From assembly GCA_903960515.1 (NCBI GenBank), contig CAJCBL010000164.1, positions 1 to 49,169 of the forward strand: a stretch of 49,169 nucleotides of DNA. The letters run 5' to 3'. Each line of letters opens with the position of its first letter. Position 1 is the first letter of the stretch. Made by a program: the position numbers and the translations under genes. Under the pieces are notes generated by a model. The model worked only from the letters and a program-made list of their open reading frames with translations, ran no database searches and was not told the origin of the DNA. Origin of the DNA: an uncultured Verrucomicrobiota bacterium (GTDB taxonomy: Bacteria; Verrucomicrobiota; Verrucomicrobiia; Opitutales; Opitutaceae). This document shows positions 17,636 to 25,994 of this stretch, piece after piece.

Positions 17636-19219
17636 ATGTCCAGCAATCGTAAGCCCGTCCTCCTCGTAATCCGCGACGGTTGGGGTAAGAACCCCGACCC
17701 GGCGCAAGATCAGTACAACGCCGTGAAGCTCTCCCGCACGCCCTGCGACGACTGGCTCCATGCCAACTATCCGCATACGCTCGTGGCGGCCAGCGGCCTG
17801 GACGTGGGCGTGCCGGTGGGCGTGATGGGCAACAGCGAGGTGGGTCACCAGAACATCGGTGCCGGCCGTATCGTAAACCAGGAGATCGTGCGCATCACCA
17901 AGGCGCTGCTCGAGGGCGACATCGAGACCAACGATGTGTGGCTGGCGGCCATCAAGCGGGTGAAGGAACGCGGCTCCAAGCTGCACTTCATGGGCCTGTG
18001 CTCGGACGCCGGCGTGCATGCGATGCTCGAGCACCTCTACGGTTTCCTGGCTCTGGCAAAGAAGGCCGGAATCACCAAGGACGTGTACATCCACGCCCTC
18101 ATGGACGGCCGCGACACCGCGCCCAAGAGCGGCCTGGAGTTCATGAAGCAGCTCGACGCCAAGCTCGCCGAGATCGGCGTGGGCCAGGTCGCCACCGTTT
18201 GCGGACGCTTCTGGGCGATGGACCGCGACAACCGCTGGGAGCGGGTGAGCAAAGCCTACTTCCTGCTCACCGGCCAGAAGGCCGACGCCACCGCCACCAG
18301 CGCCGTGGCGGCTGTGCAGGCCTACTACGACAAGCCCCTCAGCGAGACCCAGCAGGGCGACGAGTTTGTCTCGCCCACCTGGATAGTCGGGGCCGACGGC
18401 AAGCCGGTGGCCACCATGGGCGACGGCGATGCGGTGATCTTCTTCAACTTCCGCGGCGATCGCCCGCGCGAGATCAGCCGCGCCTTTGCCGAGGAGAACT
18501 TCACCGAGTTCGAGCGCGGCCGTAAGCTCGACCTCTTTTTCGCAGGCCTCACCCAGTACCAGAAGAGCCTGCCCATCGAGGCCATCCTCAAGAAACCCGC
18601 CAAGATGAAGAACATCTTGGGCGAGTGGGTGGCCCAGCACGGCAAGACGCAGTTCCGTTCGGCGGAGACAGAGAAGTTCCCCCACGTGACCTTTTTCTTC
18701 AATGATTACCGCGAGGAGCCCTTCCCCGGCGAAGATCGCGGCATGGCCTCCAGCCCGAAGGTATCCACCTACGACTTGGCCCCCGACATGTCGGCGGGCA
18801 GTGTCACGGTGATCGCCCGCGAGGCGATCCTCTCCGGCAAGTACGACCTGCTGGTGGTCAACTTCGCCAACCCCGATATGGTCGGCCACACCGGCTCGAT
18901 TCCCGCCGCGGTGCGCGCCTGCGAGGTCACCGATCTGGGCACCGGCGTGCTGGTGGAAGCGGTACTCAAGATGGGCGGCACGGCGGTGGTCTGCGCCGAC
19001 CACGGCAACGCCGAGCAGCTCTGGGATCCGGTGGCCAATTGCCCCCATACTTCGCACACGCTCAACCTCGTCGAGGTGTTCGTGGTCGGCGAGGGCTTGA
19101 ATACGAAGACGGCGATGCGCAGCGGCGGCCGCCTGGCCGACATCGCCCCCACGCTGCTCAAGTTCATGGGCCTGGCGCAGCCTCCGGAGATGACCGGCCA
19201 GTGTCTGGTGCAGGGCTGA
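17636..19219 (+). CDS. gpmI: 2,3-bisphosphoglycerate-independent phosphoglycerate mutase
   Basis: This enzyme interconverts 3- and 2-phosphoglycerate in glycolysis and gluconeogenesis, in the cytoplasm. The 527-residue protein is of usual length (about 510). R-D-G-W-G near the N-terminus provides a metal-binding aspartate (D14), and M-G-N-S-E-V-G-H-Q contains the serine that carries the phospho intermediate (S67). The C-terminal metal-binding segments F-A-N-P-D-M-V-G-H-T-G and C-A-D-H-G-N-A-E are intact. The ATG at 17636 (MSSNRKPVLL) is chosen because upstream codons are basic and proline-rich, unlike this family. It is monocistronic and is followed by a long hairpin and an intrinsic terminator. 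Confidence 0.97.
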   Translation: MSSNRKPVLLVIRDGWGKNPDPAQDQYNAVKLSRTPCDDWLHANYPHTLVAASGLDVGVPVGVMGNSEVGHQNIGAGRIVNQEIVRITKALLEGDIETNDVWLAAIKRVKERGSKLHFMGLCSDAGVHAMLEHLYGFLALAKKAGITKDVYIHALMDGRDTAPKSGLEFMKQLDAKLAEIGVGQVATVCGRFWAMDRDNRWERVSKAYFLLTGQKADATATSAVAAVQAYYDKPLSETQQGDEFVSPTWIVGADGKPVATMGDGDAVIFFNFRGDRPREISRAFAEENFTEFERGRKLDLFFAGLTQYQKSLPIEAILKKPAKMKNILGEWVAQHGKTQFRSAETEKFPHVTFFFNDYREEPFPGEDRGMASSPKVSTYDLAPDMSAGSVTVIAREAILSGKYDLLVVNFANPDMVGHTGSIPAAVRACEVTDLGTGVLVEAVLKMGGTAVVCADHGNAEQLWDPVANCPHTSHTLNLVEVFVVGEGLNTKTAMRSGGRLADIAPTLLKFMGLAQPPEMTGQCLVQG

Positions 19220-19231
19220 TGGCAGCCCGCT

Positions 19232-19298
19232 TTCAAGATGACGTCTGATCGGGTGCAAGCACGCCGCTAGGCGGGCTTGGCACTCGTATCATCTTGAA
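19232..19298. other. Long nested stem-loop in the gpmI 3' region
   Basis: The outer arms ttcaagatga (19232-19241) and tcatcttgaa (19289-19298) pair perfectly. Inside them, gtgc-aagc-(a)cgcc pairs in order with ggcg-gctt-ggcac around a gcta loop. The result is a 67-nt nested hairpin starting 12 bp after the gpmI stop. It has no T-run, so it is unlikely to be an intrinsic terminator; a real terminator follows about 100 bp later. Confidence 0.55.
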
Positions 19299-19401
19299 GG
19301 CGCCTGGGCCGTGTCCATTCCGTGGAGAGCCCGGAGCCGAGCCCCGAGGGCCGGATCACCGGGCGAGACCCCGGAGGGGCGCCTGGTCTAGGACATTTTC
19401 A

Positions 19402-19436
19402 AACGGCGGCGGGCTTCGGCCCGCCGCCGTTTTTTT
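19402..19436 (+). terminator. Intrinsic terminator after gpmI
   Basis: A perfect 13-bp GC-rich stem (aacggcggcgggc with gcccgccgccgtt) closes on a TTCG tetraloop and is followed by a run of T's to 19436. Only two A's precede the stem, so it is directional for the plus strand. Confidence 0.93.
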
Positions 19437-19511
19437 GCGTCTCCCTGTATTCCCCACGATTGCTGCGAGCGCAGTGTTGCCAAGCCCAAGTCGGCTTTAC
19501 AACATCGTGAC

Positions 19512-19940
19512 ATGGTTCCCCGGCCAATCCTCACAATGCTCGCGTTGTTCACCCTGTTGACTTTCGCGAACGCCGCGCCCGAAGAATCGCGCGATGCCGA
19601 CAACAAGCGGCCCGAACCTGCCGCTGTAGTTGAGAAGACAATTGCCGTGGAGGTGATGACCCCTGACGGCGCTTGGGAGATCAAGATCGAGGAAATCCGC
19701 CAGGTGCAGCAGGAGCTTTGGGTGTTTGCCAGGGTGGTGAGGCCCGAGGGCGCCATCGCCGCCATGATGCATTCGGCCGCCAGCGACCAGATCAGCGGCC
19801 GCTTTCCCGATCTGCCGCTGAAGGTCTTTGTCGTAGGGAAGACGTGGACTTGGGCCAACGAGGAGCCGGTGGAATGGCTGGCCAACTCCAGCGCCTTGGC
19901 CGAGAAACGCCGGCAGGGTAAGCGCCTCTGGCGGCGCTGA
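19512..19940 (+). CDS. Secreted small protein of unknown function
   Basis: The 142-residue product has a signal peptide: a short basic start, a hydrophobic core L-T-M-L-A-L-F-T-L-L-T-F and a likely cleavage site after A-N-A (about residue 21). The mature part is about 120 residues, with a conserved-looking core I-A-V-E-V-M-T-P-D-G-A-W-E-I-K-I and K-V-F-V-V-G-K-T-W-T-W, suggesting a small beta fold in the periplasm. It ends in a basic tail. I do not recognise a named family. A later in-frame ATG at 19536 would shorten the signal peptide. The deaminase gene follows 41 bp later, so the two may be co-transcribed. Confidence 0.7.
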   Translation: MVPRPILTMLALFTLLTFANAAPEESRDADNKRPEPAAVVEKTIAVEVMTPDGAWEIKIEEIRQVQQELWVFARVVRPEGAIAAMMHSAASDQISGRFPDLPLKVFVVGKTWTWANEEPVEWLANSSALAEKRRQGKRLWRR

Positions 19941-19981
19941 GTCCAGCGCAGATAGGCGTTGAATTGCCGGGGGCGGAGCAA

Positions 19982-20500
19982 ATGCTCGCAGGCACCACTG
20001 CGCCCATGCCGATCCGCCGCCGTACCCAGACCAGCCCGACCAGCCCGATCGACCTGATCGCCGAAAGCATCGGCCGGTTCTCCACTCGACCCTCCTGGGA
20101 TGAGTACTTTATGGCGACGGCGCACCTGATCGCCTCGCGCTCGCCCTGCGAGCGGCTGCATGTCGGCTGTGTGATCGTCTCGGCGGGGGAGCGCTGCAAC
20201 CGGCTGGTGGCAGCCGGCTACAACGGTTTCCTGCCCGGCACCCCGCACATCTCGCGCCTGCGCGACCAGCATGAGCAGGGCACGGTGCACGCCGAGCAAA
20301 ACGCCATCGCCGACGCCGCCCGCCGCGGCAGCAGCGTGGACGGCTGCGTGGCCTACATCACCCATTTCCCGTGCATCAACTGCGCGAAGATTTTGGCCGC
20401 CTCCGGTATCCGGGTTCTCAAATTCCACCAGGACTACCACAACGACCCATTCGTGGCGGAGATCCTTGGCGACGCCGGGGTGCGCTTGGTGAAGCTTTGA
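19982..20500 (+). CDS. dCMP/cytidine deaminase-family protein
   Basis: The 172-residue protein belongs to the zinc-dependent deoxycytidylate deaminase group (ComEB-like). The catalytic motif H-A-E is H103-A104-E105 in T-V-H-A-E-Q-N-A-I, and the zinc ligands are C131 and C134 in P-C-I-N-C-A-K. The conserved start of the domain W-D-E-Y-F-M-A-T-A is at about 39-47, and R-x-x-V-G-C-V-I-V is replaced by R-L-H-V-G-C-V-I-V. These enzymes convert dCMP to dUMP for thymidylate synthesis. The ATG at 19982 is preceded by ggag at short spacing; an alternative ATG lies at 20006. The first 30 residues are low-complexity and probably disordered. Confidence 0.88.
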   Translation: MLAGTTAPMPIRRRTQTSPTSPIDLIAESIGRFSTRPSWDEYFMATAHLIASRSPCERLHVGCVIVSAGERCNRLVAAGYNGFLPGTPHISRLRDQHEQGTVHAEQNAIADAARRGSSVDGCVAYITHFPCINCAKILAASGIRVLKFHQDYHNDPFVAEILGDAGVRLVKL

Positions 20501-20714
20501 ACCGCACCTGGCGCAGTTGCGCGCGCTGCTCCTGGAAGTACGCCTCGGCGGCGGGCGCAGGCACCAGTGCGGCGGCTGGCCGGCTGGGCGCGGCAGCGGG
20601 GCGGCTGGGCCGAGCCCACGCTGCAGGCGCGGGAATCGCTCGCGCGGCGGCGCTTCGCCGGATTTCGCGCTGGCGCCCCGGGGGAAACCGGGCCTGTTTC
20701 GTTGCACATCTGGC

Positions 20715-21272
20715 ATGAGAGAACGAGGCAACAGACCCGAGAGCCTGGCCGGTTCGCTGCTTCTGGCCCACCCGAAGCTGCGCGATCCCAATTTTATGCG
20801 CACTGTCGTGCTCATGTCCTTGCACAATGCCGAGGGCGCGATGGGCGTGGTGCTCAATCGCCCGCTGGCGAAAACCCTTTCCGATCTGGGCCCGGAGTTT
20901 CGCCGCAGTGAGCTCGCGAAGGTGCCACTGTATTGCGGCGGCCCCGTGAGCCCCGATCAGCTCATCCTGGTCGCCTGGCAGACCACGACCTTCGACGGCA
21001 CCTTCAAACTCTACTTTGGCATCGACCCCAAGAAGCTCGAGGAGCTCATGGGCGAGACCCCGCTCGAGGTGCGCGCCTTCCTGGGGTATTCGGGATGGAG
21101 CGCCAGCCAGTTGGAGGTGGAGATGAAACAGGATACATGGCTGGTGTCCCCCGTGCCCGCGGATCTGCTCGCCAGCCTCGATGGCGCGGAACTGTGGAGA
21201 CACATCGTGGGAGGGCTCAGCCCCGAGTGGCGGATGCTCGCCGACGAGCCCGACGATCCGAGCCTGAACTGA
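20715..21272 (+). CDS. YqgE/AlgH family protein (UPF0301)
   Basis: The 185-residue protein shows the family pattern in order: S-L-L-L-A-H-P-K-L-R-D-P-N-F near the N-terminus, then V-L-M-S-L-H-N-A-E-G-A-M-G-V-V-L-N-R-P, Y-C-G-G-P-V and L-G-Y-S-G-W-S-A-S-Q-L-E-x-E. These match YqgE/AlgH of E. coli and Pseudomonas closely. The biochemical function is not established. The start at MRERGNRPE is chosen because the upstream open frame (from 20517) is arginine/glycine-rich and lies in the 214-bp intergenic gap. It is followed after 34 bp by the acidic hypothetical gene. Confidence 0.95.
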   Translation: MRERGNRPESLAGSLLLAHPKLRDPNFMRTVVLMSLHNAEGAMGVVLNRPLAKTLSDLGPEFRRSELAKVPLYCGGPVSPDQLILVAWQTTTFDGTFKLYFGIDPKKLEELMGETPLEVRAFLGYSGWSASQLEVEMKQDTWLVSPVPADLLASLDGAELWRHIVGGLSPEWRMLADEPDDPSLN

Positions 21273-21306
21273 CCCCGGTGCCCCGCCAGCGAACACACTT
21301 TCTCCG

Positions 21307-21798
21307 ATGAAACTCCAGCTCACCCCGAAGGAATACCGCCGCATCCTCCAGATGCTCTACTTGGCCGACCATGTGCTGAACGGTCGGCGCGAGGATGAGC
21401 CCGCCGGCCTGCGGCTCAAGTGTGAGGAGGTGCTGCAACCGTTCCTCGGGTACGCCACGCAGTTCGCCTGCGGCGATCTCGTGGAGGAGCCGGAGGCGGG
21501 GCTGTTCAACTTCAGCGCCGCGATGCCCGAGGAGCCCGGGGTGAGCGAGGCGCTCAACGACTACGAGGAGGACACCTTCTGGCAGGAGCTGGTCACCCGT
21601 CTGGCCATGCGCGACTACGAGCGCATCCACGGCCGTCCTGCCGAACCGGACCCGGACGGCGCGCCCGAGACCGACGACCAGCACGAGGAGCGTGAGGCCG
21701 AGCTCCAGCGACTGGAGGACGGATACTGGCGCGAGTTCGAGGGCGACGGGGTCAAGAACCTGGAGTTGATCAGGGGCGGGTTCGGGCGTCCGTCCTGA
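21307..21798 (+). CDS. Conserved acidic hypothetical protein
   Basis: The 163-residue cytoplasmic protein is helical and acidic. It starts M-K-L-Q-L-T-P-K-E-Y-R-R-I-L-Q-M-L-Y-L-A-D and has a C-terminal E/D-rich segment (about 117-150). I do not recognise a domain; no metal or catalytic motif is visible. It starts 34 bp after yqgE and is likely in the same transcript, ending at a perfect 10-bp stem-loop that begins at its stop codon. Confidence 0.8.
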   Translation: MKLQLTPKEYRRILQMLYLADHVLNGRREDEPAGLRLKCEEVLQPFLGYATQFACGDLVEEPEAGLFNFSAAMPEEPGVSEALNDYEEDTFWQELVTRLAMRDYERIHGRPAEPDPDGAPETDDQHEEREAELQRLEDGYWREFEGDGVKNLELIRGGFGRPS

Positions 21799-21831
21799 GG
21801 GCCAAGGGTCGAGCGGCGCGGCCTTGGCCCT
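21798..21831 (+). terminator. Stem-loop at the stop of the acidic hypothetical gene
   Basis: agggccaagg (21798-21807) and ccttggccct (21822-21831) form a perfect 10-bp stem around 14 bases. It overlaps the last base of the stop codon. It has no T-run, so it is a likely 3' transcript end or stabiliser but not a textbook intrinsic terminator. Confidence 0.5.
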
Positions 21832-21992
21832 GTACTGGGGGGCAACCTGCTAAACTGCCATGAATGGCCGGGGGCATACAGCCCGAGGCTTGCCTTCGGC
21901 GCCGGGTTGACCCCAGATTCCAGGCACACAAGCGAACTGCGGCTCCGGGGTGCGCGGAAGGTTCCGACTCCTTGGAGCGGCTACGACCTGCC

Positions 21993-24302
21993 ATGATCAT
22001 GCCCTCAATACCCTCCGCCCGGAGTTTGTGCGCCGGCCTAATGGCCCTGCTCCTGTCCGCCGCCGCCTCGGCTCAAATCGGCAAGCCGCCTGCGGTCACC
22101 TCCGATCCGGCTTTTGCCGAGCTCGACGCGGGCGCCTGCCTCGTGCTGGCACCCGCCCTTACGGGCGACCTGTTGACCTCAGCCCAGTGGTTCAAGGACG
22201 GCGCCCCGATCGCCGGCGCGACCTCGGTCACACTCTCGATTCCGAGTGTTGTCGCCACCGATGCAGGCTACTACACGGCGGTGTTCACCAACGGCGCCGG
22301 CACCACCGAAGCCGCGGTGGCGGCCGTCCAGGTGGGCGGCGCGCCGGTGGCGCCCGACACCTCGGCGAGCGCTTACCGGTTGATGGATTATTTCTATCCG
22401 CGCATCGAGGGGGCTGAGTGGCTCTATGCCGGACTCGACTCGGTGACCCACACCACCGTGCACACCCGGGTGACGATGGCCGATATCGACCGGTCGGTTA
22501 CCTGCTACACCGGGCGCTATTCCCCGCAGCCGTACCAAGTGACTACGCCCGCCATCGACGGGGCCTACGGCAGCTACGCCGGCGGCATCTTCACACCTAC
22601 AAAGACATGGACCGACTTCATCGCCGCCGGCACCACCGGCGTGGCGATGTGGGGCGATGACTACGCAGGCGGCGAAAGCGTGCGGCTCGACGGCTCGTAC
22701 AACTTCCCGGTCACCATGCGGCTGGGGCAGACCTACGAGCGCACTGCCGACTACTACGAGCATGGAGCATTCGTCTGCCCGGTGACGTCGCTCTTCCAAC
22801 TCCTGTCCGTGGACACGGTGGATACTCCCGCGGGCCGTTTCCACGGCAGTCTGCATGTGCGCACCACGCTTCTCGCACCGGGCAACACCCGGGTGTGGGA
22901 CGAGTGGTGGGTGGCCGGCCTTGGCAAGGTGCGCAATCTTTGGATTGCCGGCAGCGGCCTGCGGGCGGACAGCCGCCTGCTCTCCTCTCAGGTGCCCGCC
23001 TCCGCCCGCTACCGGCTCACGGACTATTTCGTGGCCCCGATCACCGGGAGCGTCTTCACCGCGACCGGGAAGTCCTGGGACGGCGCCGCCTCGAACACCG
23101 TTTCCACGGTCATCGGTACCAGCATTCCGATCACCACCTACACCGGTGGTGTGATCCCGGGCACGACCGGAAGTGCCGTGACCCAGTTGGTCATGGCCGA
23201 CCAGAACGTTTCCTCCGCCCCCGATGGCCCGGTACAGGAAACCTGGGCCGAGTATTTCACCACGGCGGTCGGCCTCGTGTATTGGGGGATCGACAACCCC
23301 TCCGAGATCGGCTCGGTGCGCTTCGAGAATGGCGTGGCTTTGCCCGTCGACCTTGCGGTGGGCGAAGAGGTGACGACTGCGCTCAAGGCCTATGTCAACG
23401 GCATCTATGCCGGGCCGGGCACCTTGAAGGTGAAGCTGGTCGGAGTGGAGCGCGTCGCGGTACCGGCCGGCACCTTCGCCAACTGCCCTCGTTTCCAGTT
23501 CTCGGTCGCCTTCGCCACGCAGTCGCAAAGCTACGAGATGTGGATGGCCCCCTCGGTGGGTTGTGTGCGCTACAACGCCGTGAGCGGTGCCGGCCAGCGT
23601 GAGCGCAATCTCGTCTCTTGGGCCGTGCCGAGCGCCCCGGCACTCAGCAGCCAATCGGAGCAGGTGAACTGCTCGCTCGGCGGCACAGCCCGCCTGGCGG
23701 TGCTGGCCGTGGGTACGGGGCCGCTGACCTTCCAGTGGTATCGGGGAAGCTCGGGCAACGTGGCCACTCCGGTGGGCGCCAACAGCCACGTATTCACCAC
23801 CCCTGCGCTCACGGCGTGGACACGCTACTGGGTGAGGGTGAGCAACTCCGTGGGCTCGGTCGACAGCGACACGATGCTCGTCATGCCCAAAGGCGGCACC
23901 ATGACCTTGGACGATTGGGTGTTGCTCGACGGGATCCCGGCCAACCAGCGCGGTGCGTACAACACGCCTGCAGGCGACGGCGTAATCAACCGTATGAAGT
24001 TCGCCCTCGGCCTCACGCCGATGGCGAGCGCCACGCAGAGCATGCCCAAGCCGGTGATCGTCGCCGGCACGGGTACCGACCGCTACCTGGCGCTGGACTT
24101 CGCTCGCAACCCCAAAACCCTGGGACTCAGGGTGGTGTTCGAAACCTCGTCCGATCTGATCACCTGGAACGAGGTGGCGTCCACCTTGACCCAGTTCGAC
24201 ACCATGGCTGACGGTCGCCAGAATGTGCGCATGCGCAGCAACCTGCCCATCGGCACCGACACCCGCCGCTTCGGTCGTCTGAAGGTGGACTGGATGCCCT
24301 GA
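21993..24302 (+). CDS. Large secreted Ig-like protein
   Basis: The 769-residue protein starts with a signal peptide (hydrophobic A-G-L-M-A-L-L-L-S-A-A-A-S-A, cleavage near residue 26). It contains an Ig-like domain (about 30-115) with W-F-K-D-G and D-A-G-Y-Y-T-A-V-F-T-N hallmarks. Two related modules of about 210 residues follow, each opening with Y-R-L-x-D-Y-F (about 128 and 339) and containing P-A-G-x-F and a closing W-x-A-x-x-G-x-V/V-R segment. A second Ig-like domain lies at about 550-635 (F-Q-W-Y-R-G and Y-W-V-R-V-S-N). The last part (about 640-769), with D-G-V-I-N-R-M-K-F-A-L-G, is a C-terminal module commonly seen on secreted verrucomicrobial proteins. A surface or matrix role is inferred. 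A second ATG at 21999 is possible. Confidence 0.85.
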   Translation: MIMPSIPSARSLCAGLMALLLSAAASAQIGKPPAVTSDPAFAELDAGACLVLAPALTGDLLTSAQWFKDGAPIAGATSVTLSIPSVVATDAGYYTAVFTNGAGTTEAAVAAVQVGGAPVAPDTSASAYRLMDYFYPRIEGAEWLYAGLDSVTHTTVHTRVTMADIDRSVTCYTGRYSPQPYQVTTPAIDGAYGSYAGGIFTPTKTWTDFIAAGTTGVAMWGDDYAGGESVRLDGSYNFPVTMRLGQTYERTADYYEHGAFVCPVTSLFQLLSVDTVDTPAGRFHGSLHVRTTLLAPGNTRVWDEWWVAGLGKVRNLWIAGSGLRADSRLLSSQVPASARYRLTDYFVAPITGSVFTATGKSWDGAASNTVSTVIGTSIPITTYTGGVIPGTTGSAVTQLVMADQNVSSAPDGPVQETWAEYFTTAVGLVYWGIDNPSEIGSVRFENGVALPVDLAVGEEVTTALKAYVNGIYAGPGTLKVKLVGVERVAVPAGTFANCPRFQFSVAFATQSQSYEMWMAPSVGCVRYNAVSGAGQRERNLVSWAVPSAPALSSQSEQVNCSLGGTARLAVLAVGTGPLTFQWYRGSSGNVATPVGANSHVFTTPALTAWTRYWVRVSNSVGSVDSDTMLVMPKGGTMTLDDWVLLDGIPANQRGAYNTPAGDGVINRMKFALGLTPMASATQSMPKPVIVAGTGTDRYLALDFARNPKTLGLRVVFETSSDLITWNEVASTLTQFDTMADGRQNVRMRSNLPIGTDTRRFGRLKVDWMP

Positions 24303-24327
24303 GCTTCGCCTTCATCCGCTTGCCTCT

Positions 24328-24360
24328 GCGCCGCAGCACAACCGTGCTGCGGCGCTTTGT
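24328..24360 (+). terminator. Intrinsic terminator after the Ig-like gene
   Basis: A perfect 12-bp stem, gcgccgcagcac (24328-24339) with gtgctgcggcgc (24344-24355), closes on an aacc loop and is followed by tttgtt. It lies 25 bp after the stop. Confidence 0.85.
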
Positions 24361-24830
24361 TATCCGTCGCTCGCGGTGAATCACATTTCTCAAGACCTCC
24401 ATCTGTTCCACAAAGGGGCGCACAACATGGAGGGGGAGCCTCGGGGCGAGTCGCCCCGCCGGGGAATTCGCGGTCGAAGCGGGCAGAGGGTGCGAGGCGA
24501 CTGTCAACGCCTCCCCGACGCGTCGGCCTGCCCGCGGCTTTCGCGGCATGGTGCCTAGACGGCGGTGCGCGGGCCCTGGTCGCTTGCGCCAATGTTGTCC
24601 GCAATTATCCGGGACCATTCCGTCGAGATCCCGGAGCCGAGCGCCTCGGGCCTGGCCGCGGAGCACTACAGCGGCAGCCGGCCTGCTGCAGGGCCGATCA
24701 CTGGTGTTTCGAATCTCGCCGCTCGATACCCGGCGCCATTTCCGGTTCGCGGCGCAACCGGTTCCAGCCCCTTGCGGAGGGTGGCGCTGGGGCCATCAAC
24801 GGCAGAACCACACCACGCGGCAGCCCGCAC
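24361..24830. other. Intergenic stretch without a recognised gene
   Basis: About 470 bases lie between two convergent genes (Ig-like and AMP nucleosidase). The open frames here are arginine- and proline-rich and resemble no protein family. I see no RNA gene or mobile-element end. Confidence 0.45.
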
Positions 24831-25607
24831 TCACTGTTCAAAGCGCAGATGCCTCACCTCTACGCCCTGGTTGATGAGTCGCTTGAGCGAATCGAGGCCG
24901 ATGTGCAGATGTGTCTCCACAAAATGGGCGCTCACCTCGCGGTCGCTGTCTGCGGTCTTCACGCCCTCGGGCACCATCGGATGGTCGGATACCAGCAGCA
25001 GCGCGCCGGCGGGGATGTGATTGAAAAAACCGACAGCGAAGAGCGTGGCCGATTCCATGTCGATGGCCATGCAGCGGGTGTGCCGCAGATATTCCTTGAA
25101 GTGGGTGTCGTGCTCCCAGACCCGGCGGTTGGTGGTGTAGACGGTGCCCGTCCAGTAGTCGCGACCGTGGTCGCGCACTGCGGTGGAGATGGCCTTTTGC
25201 AGCGCGAAGGCCGGCAGGGCGGGAATCTCGGGCGGGAAGTAGTCGTTGGAGGTGCCTTCGCCGCGGATCGCGGCTATCGGAAGAATGAGCTCACCGATCT
25301 CCGGCTTGTCCTTCAACCCGCCGCATTTGCCCAGGAAGAGGCAGGCCCTCGGGCGCGCCGCGCTGAGCAGATCCATGATCGTGGCGGCGTTGGCACTACC
25401 CATGCCGAAGTTGACGATGGTGATGCCGCCGGCCGTGGCGTTGGGCATTGGCTTGTCGGCCCCCACGATGGGCACGTCGTGCCACCGGGCGAAGAGCTGT
25501 ACGTAGTGCTGGAAATTGGTGAGCAGGACAAACTGCCCGAAATCCTTCAGCGGCAGGCCGGTGTAGCGGGGTAACCAGTTTTCCACGATTTGCTCGCGGG
25601 ATTCCAT
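24831..25607 (-). CDS. amn: AMP nucleosidase, short form
   Basis: The enzyme cleaves AMP to adenine and ribose 5-phosphate. The 258-residue protein has the phosphorylase/nucleosidase fold: G-M-G-S-A-N-A-A (68-75), F-L-G-K-C-G-G-L-K-D (91-100), D-M-E-S-A-T (183-188) which contacts the ribose, and S-D-H-P (207-210) with the likely catalytic aspartate at 208. E. coli Amn is about 484 residues with an added N-terminal domain; a short form of about 260 is known in other phyla. The start ATG at 25607 (MESREQIVEN) is preferred; the upstream extension in this frame is not protein-like. It is divergent from the metal ATPase. A plain purine nucleoside phosphorylase is an alternative, but the K-C-G-G-L-K-D pattern favours AMP nucleosidase. 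Confidence 0.85.
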   Translation of the reverse strand: MESREQIVENWLPRYTGLPLKDFGQFVLLTNFQHYVQLFARWHDVPIVGADKPMPNATAGGITIVNFGMGSANAATIMDLLSAARPRACLFLGKCGGLKDKPEIGELILPIAAIRGEGTSNDYFPPEIPALPAFALQKAISTAVRDHGRDYWTGTVYTTNRRVWEHDTHFKEYLRHTRCMAIDMESATLFAVGFFNHIPAGALLLVSDHPMVPEGVKTADSDREVSAHFVETHLHIGLDSLKRLINQGVEVRHLRFEQ

Positions 25608-25994
25608 GGCCGGAATACTGGCGGAGGCCGGGCGGGTGGCGATGCGAAAGGTGGGGGCGCACCTCGCGGCGGTGCCGGGCGCTGCTTGGCTGCCTCGGGA
25701 TTCCTGGGACCCGGGGGGGGGGCTCCCTTGGTCTACTATGGGCTGGAGCAACCCAAGGTTGGCGGCCTGTGACGGGAGGGCAGGGGATGGTGTGGTGCGC
25801 ATGTTCCGAGAGAACCGCGCTTCAGCCGTGATTCTCCGGCCTGCGGGAATTGCCTGCGGGGCCGGCCGGTGCGAGGCCCATGGAGCCGCGGGAGGTGGTC
25901 CTGCGACTGTGTCTCGCATTTTGCTGGGCGTTGCCGGGGTTTTCTCTGGCCCGGGGCCGGCCCGGTTTCTACGGTCCGCAACAACTCCGACCCG
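25608..25994. promoter_or_regulatory. Divergent promoter region with a ten-G tract
   Basis: This 387-bp gap contains the outward promoters of amn and of the metal ATPase. A homopolymer of ten G's sits at 25713-25722. I cannot identify -35/-10 elements with confidence, and there is no visible metal-responsive operator. Confidence 0.5.

Noticed and set aside
20501-20714. Possible N-terminal extension of yqgE
   Set aside because: The residues are Arg/Gly/Cys-rich and unlike the YqgE family; the conserved family start lies shortly after the ATG at 20715.
22179-23789. Minus-strand ORF of 536 codons antisense to the Ig-like gene
   Set aside because: Arg/His/Gly-rich shadow frame without a domain.
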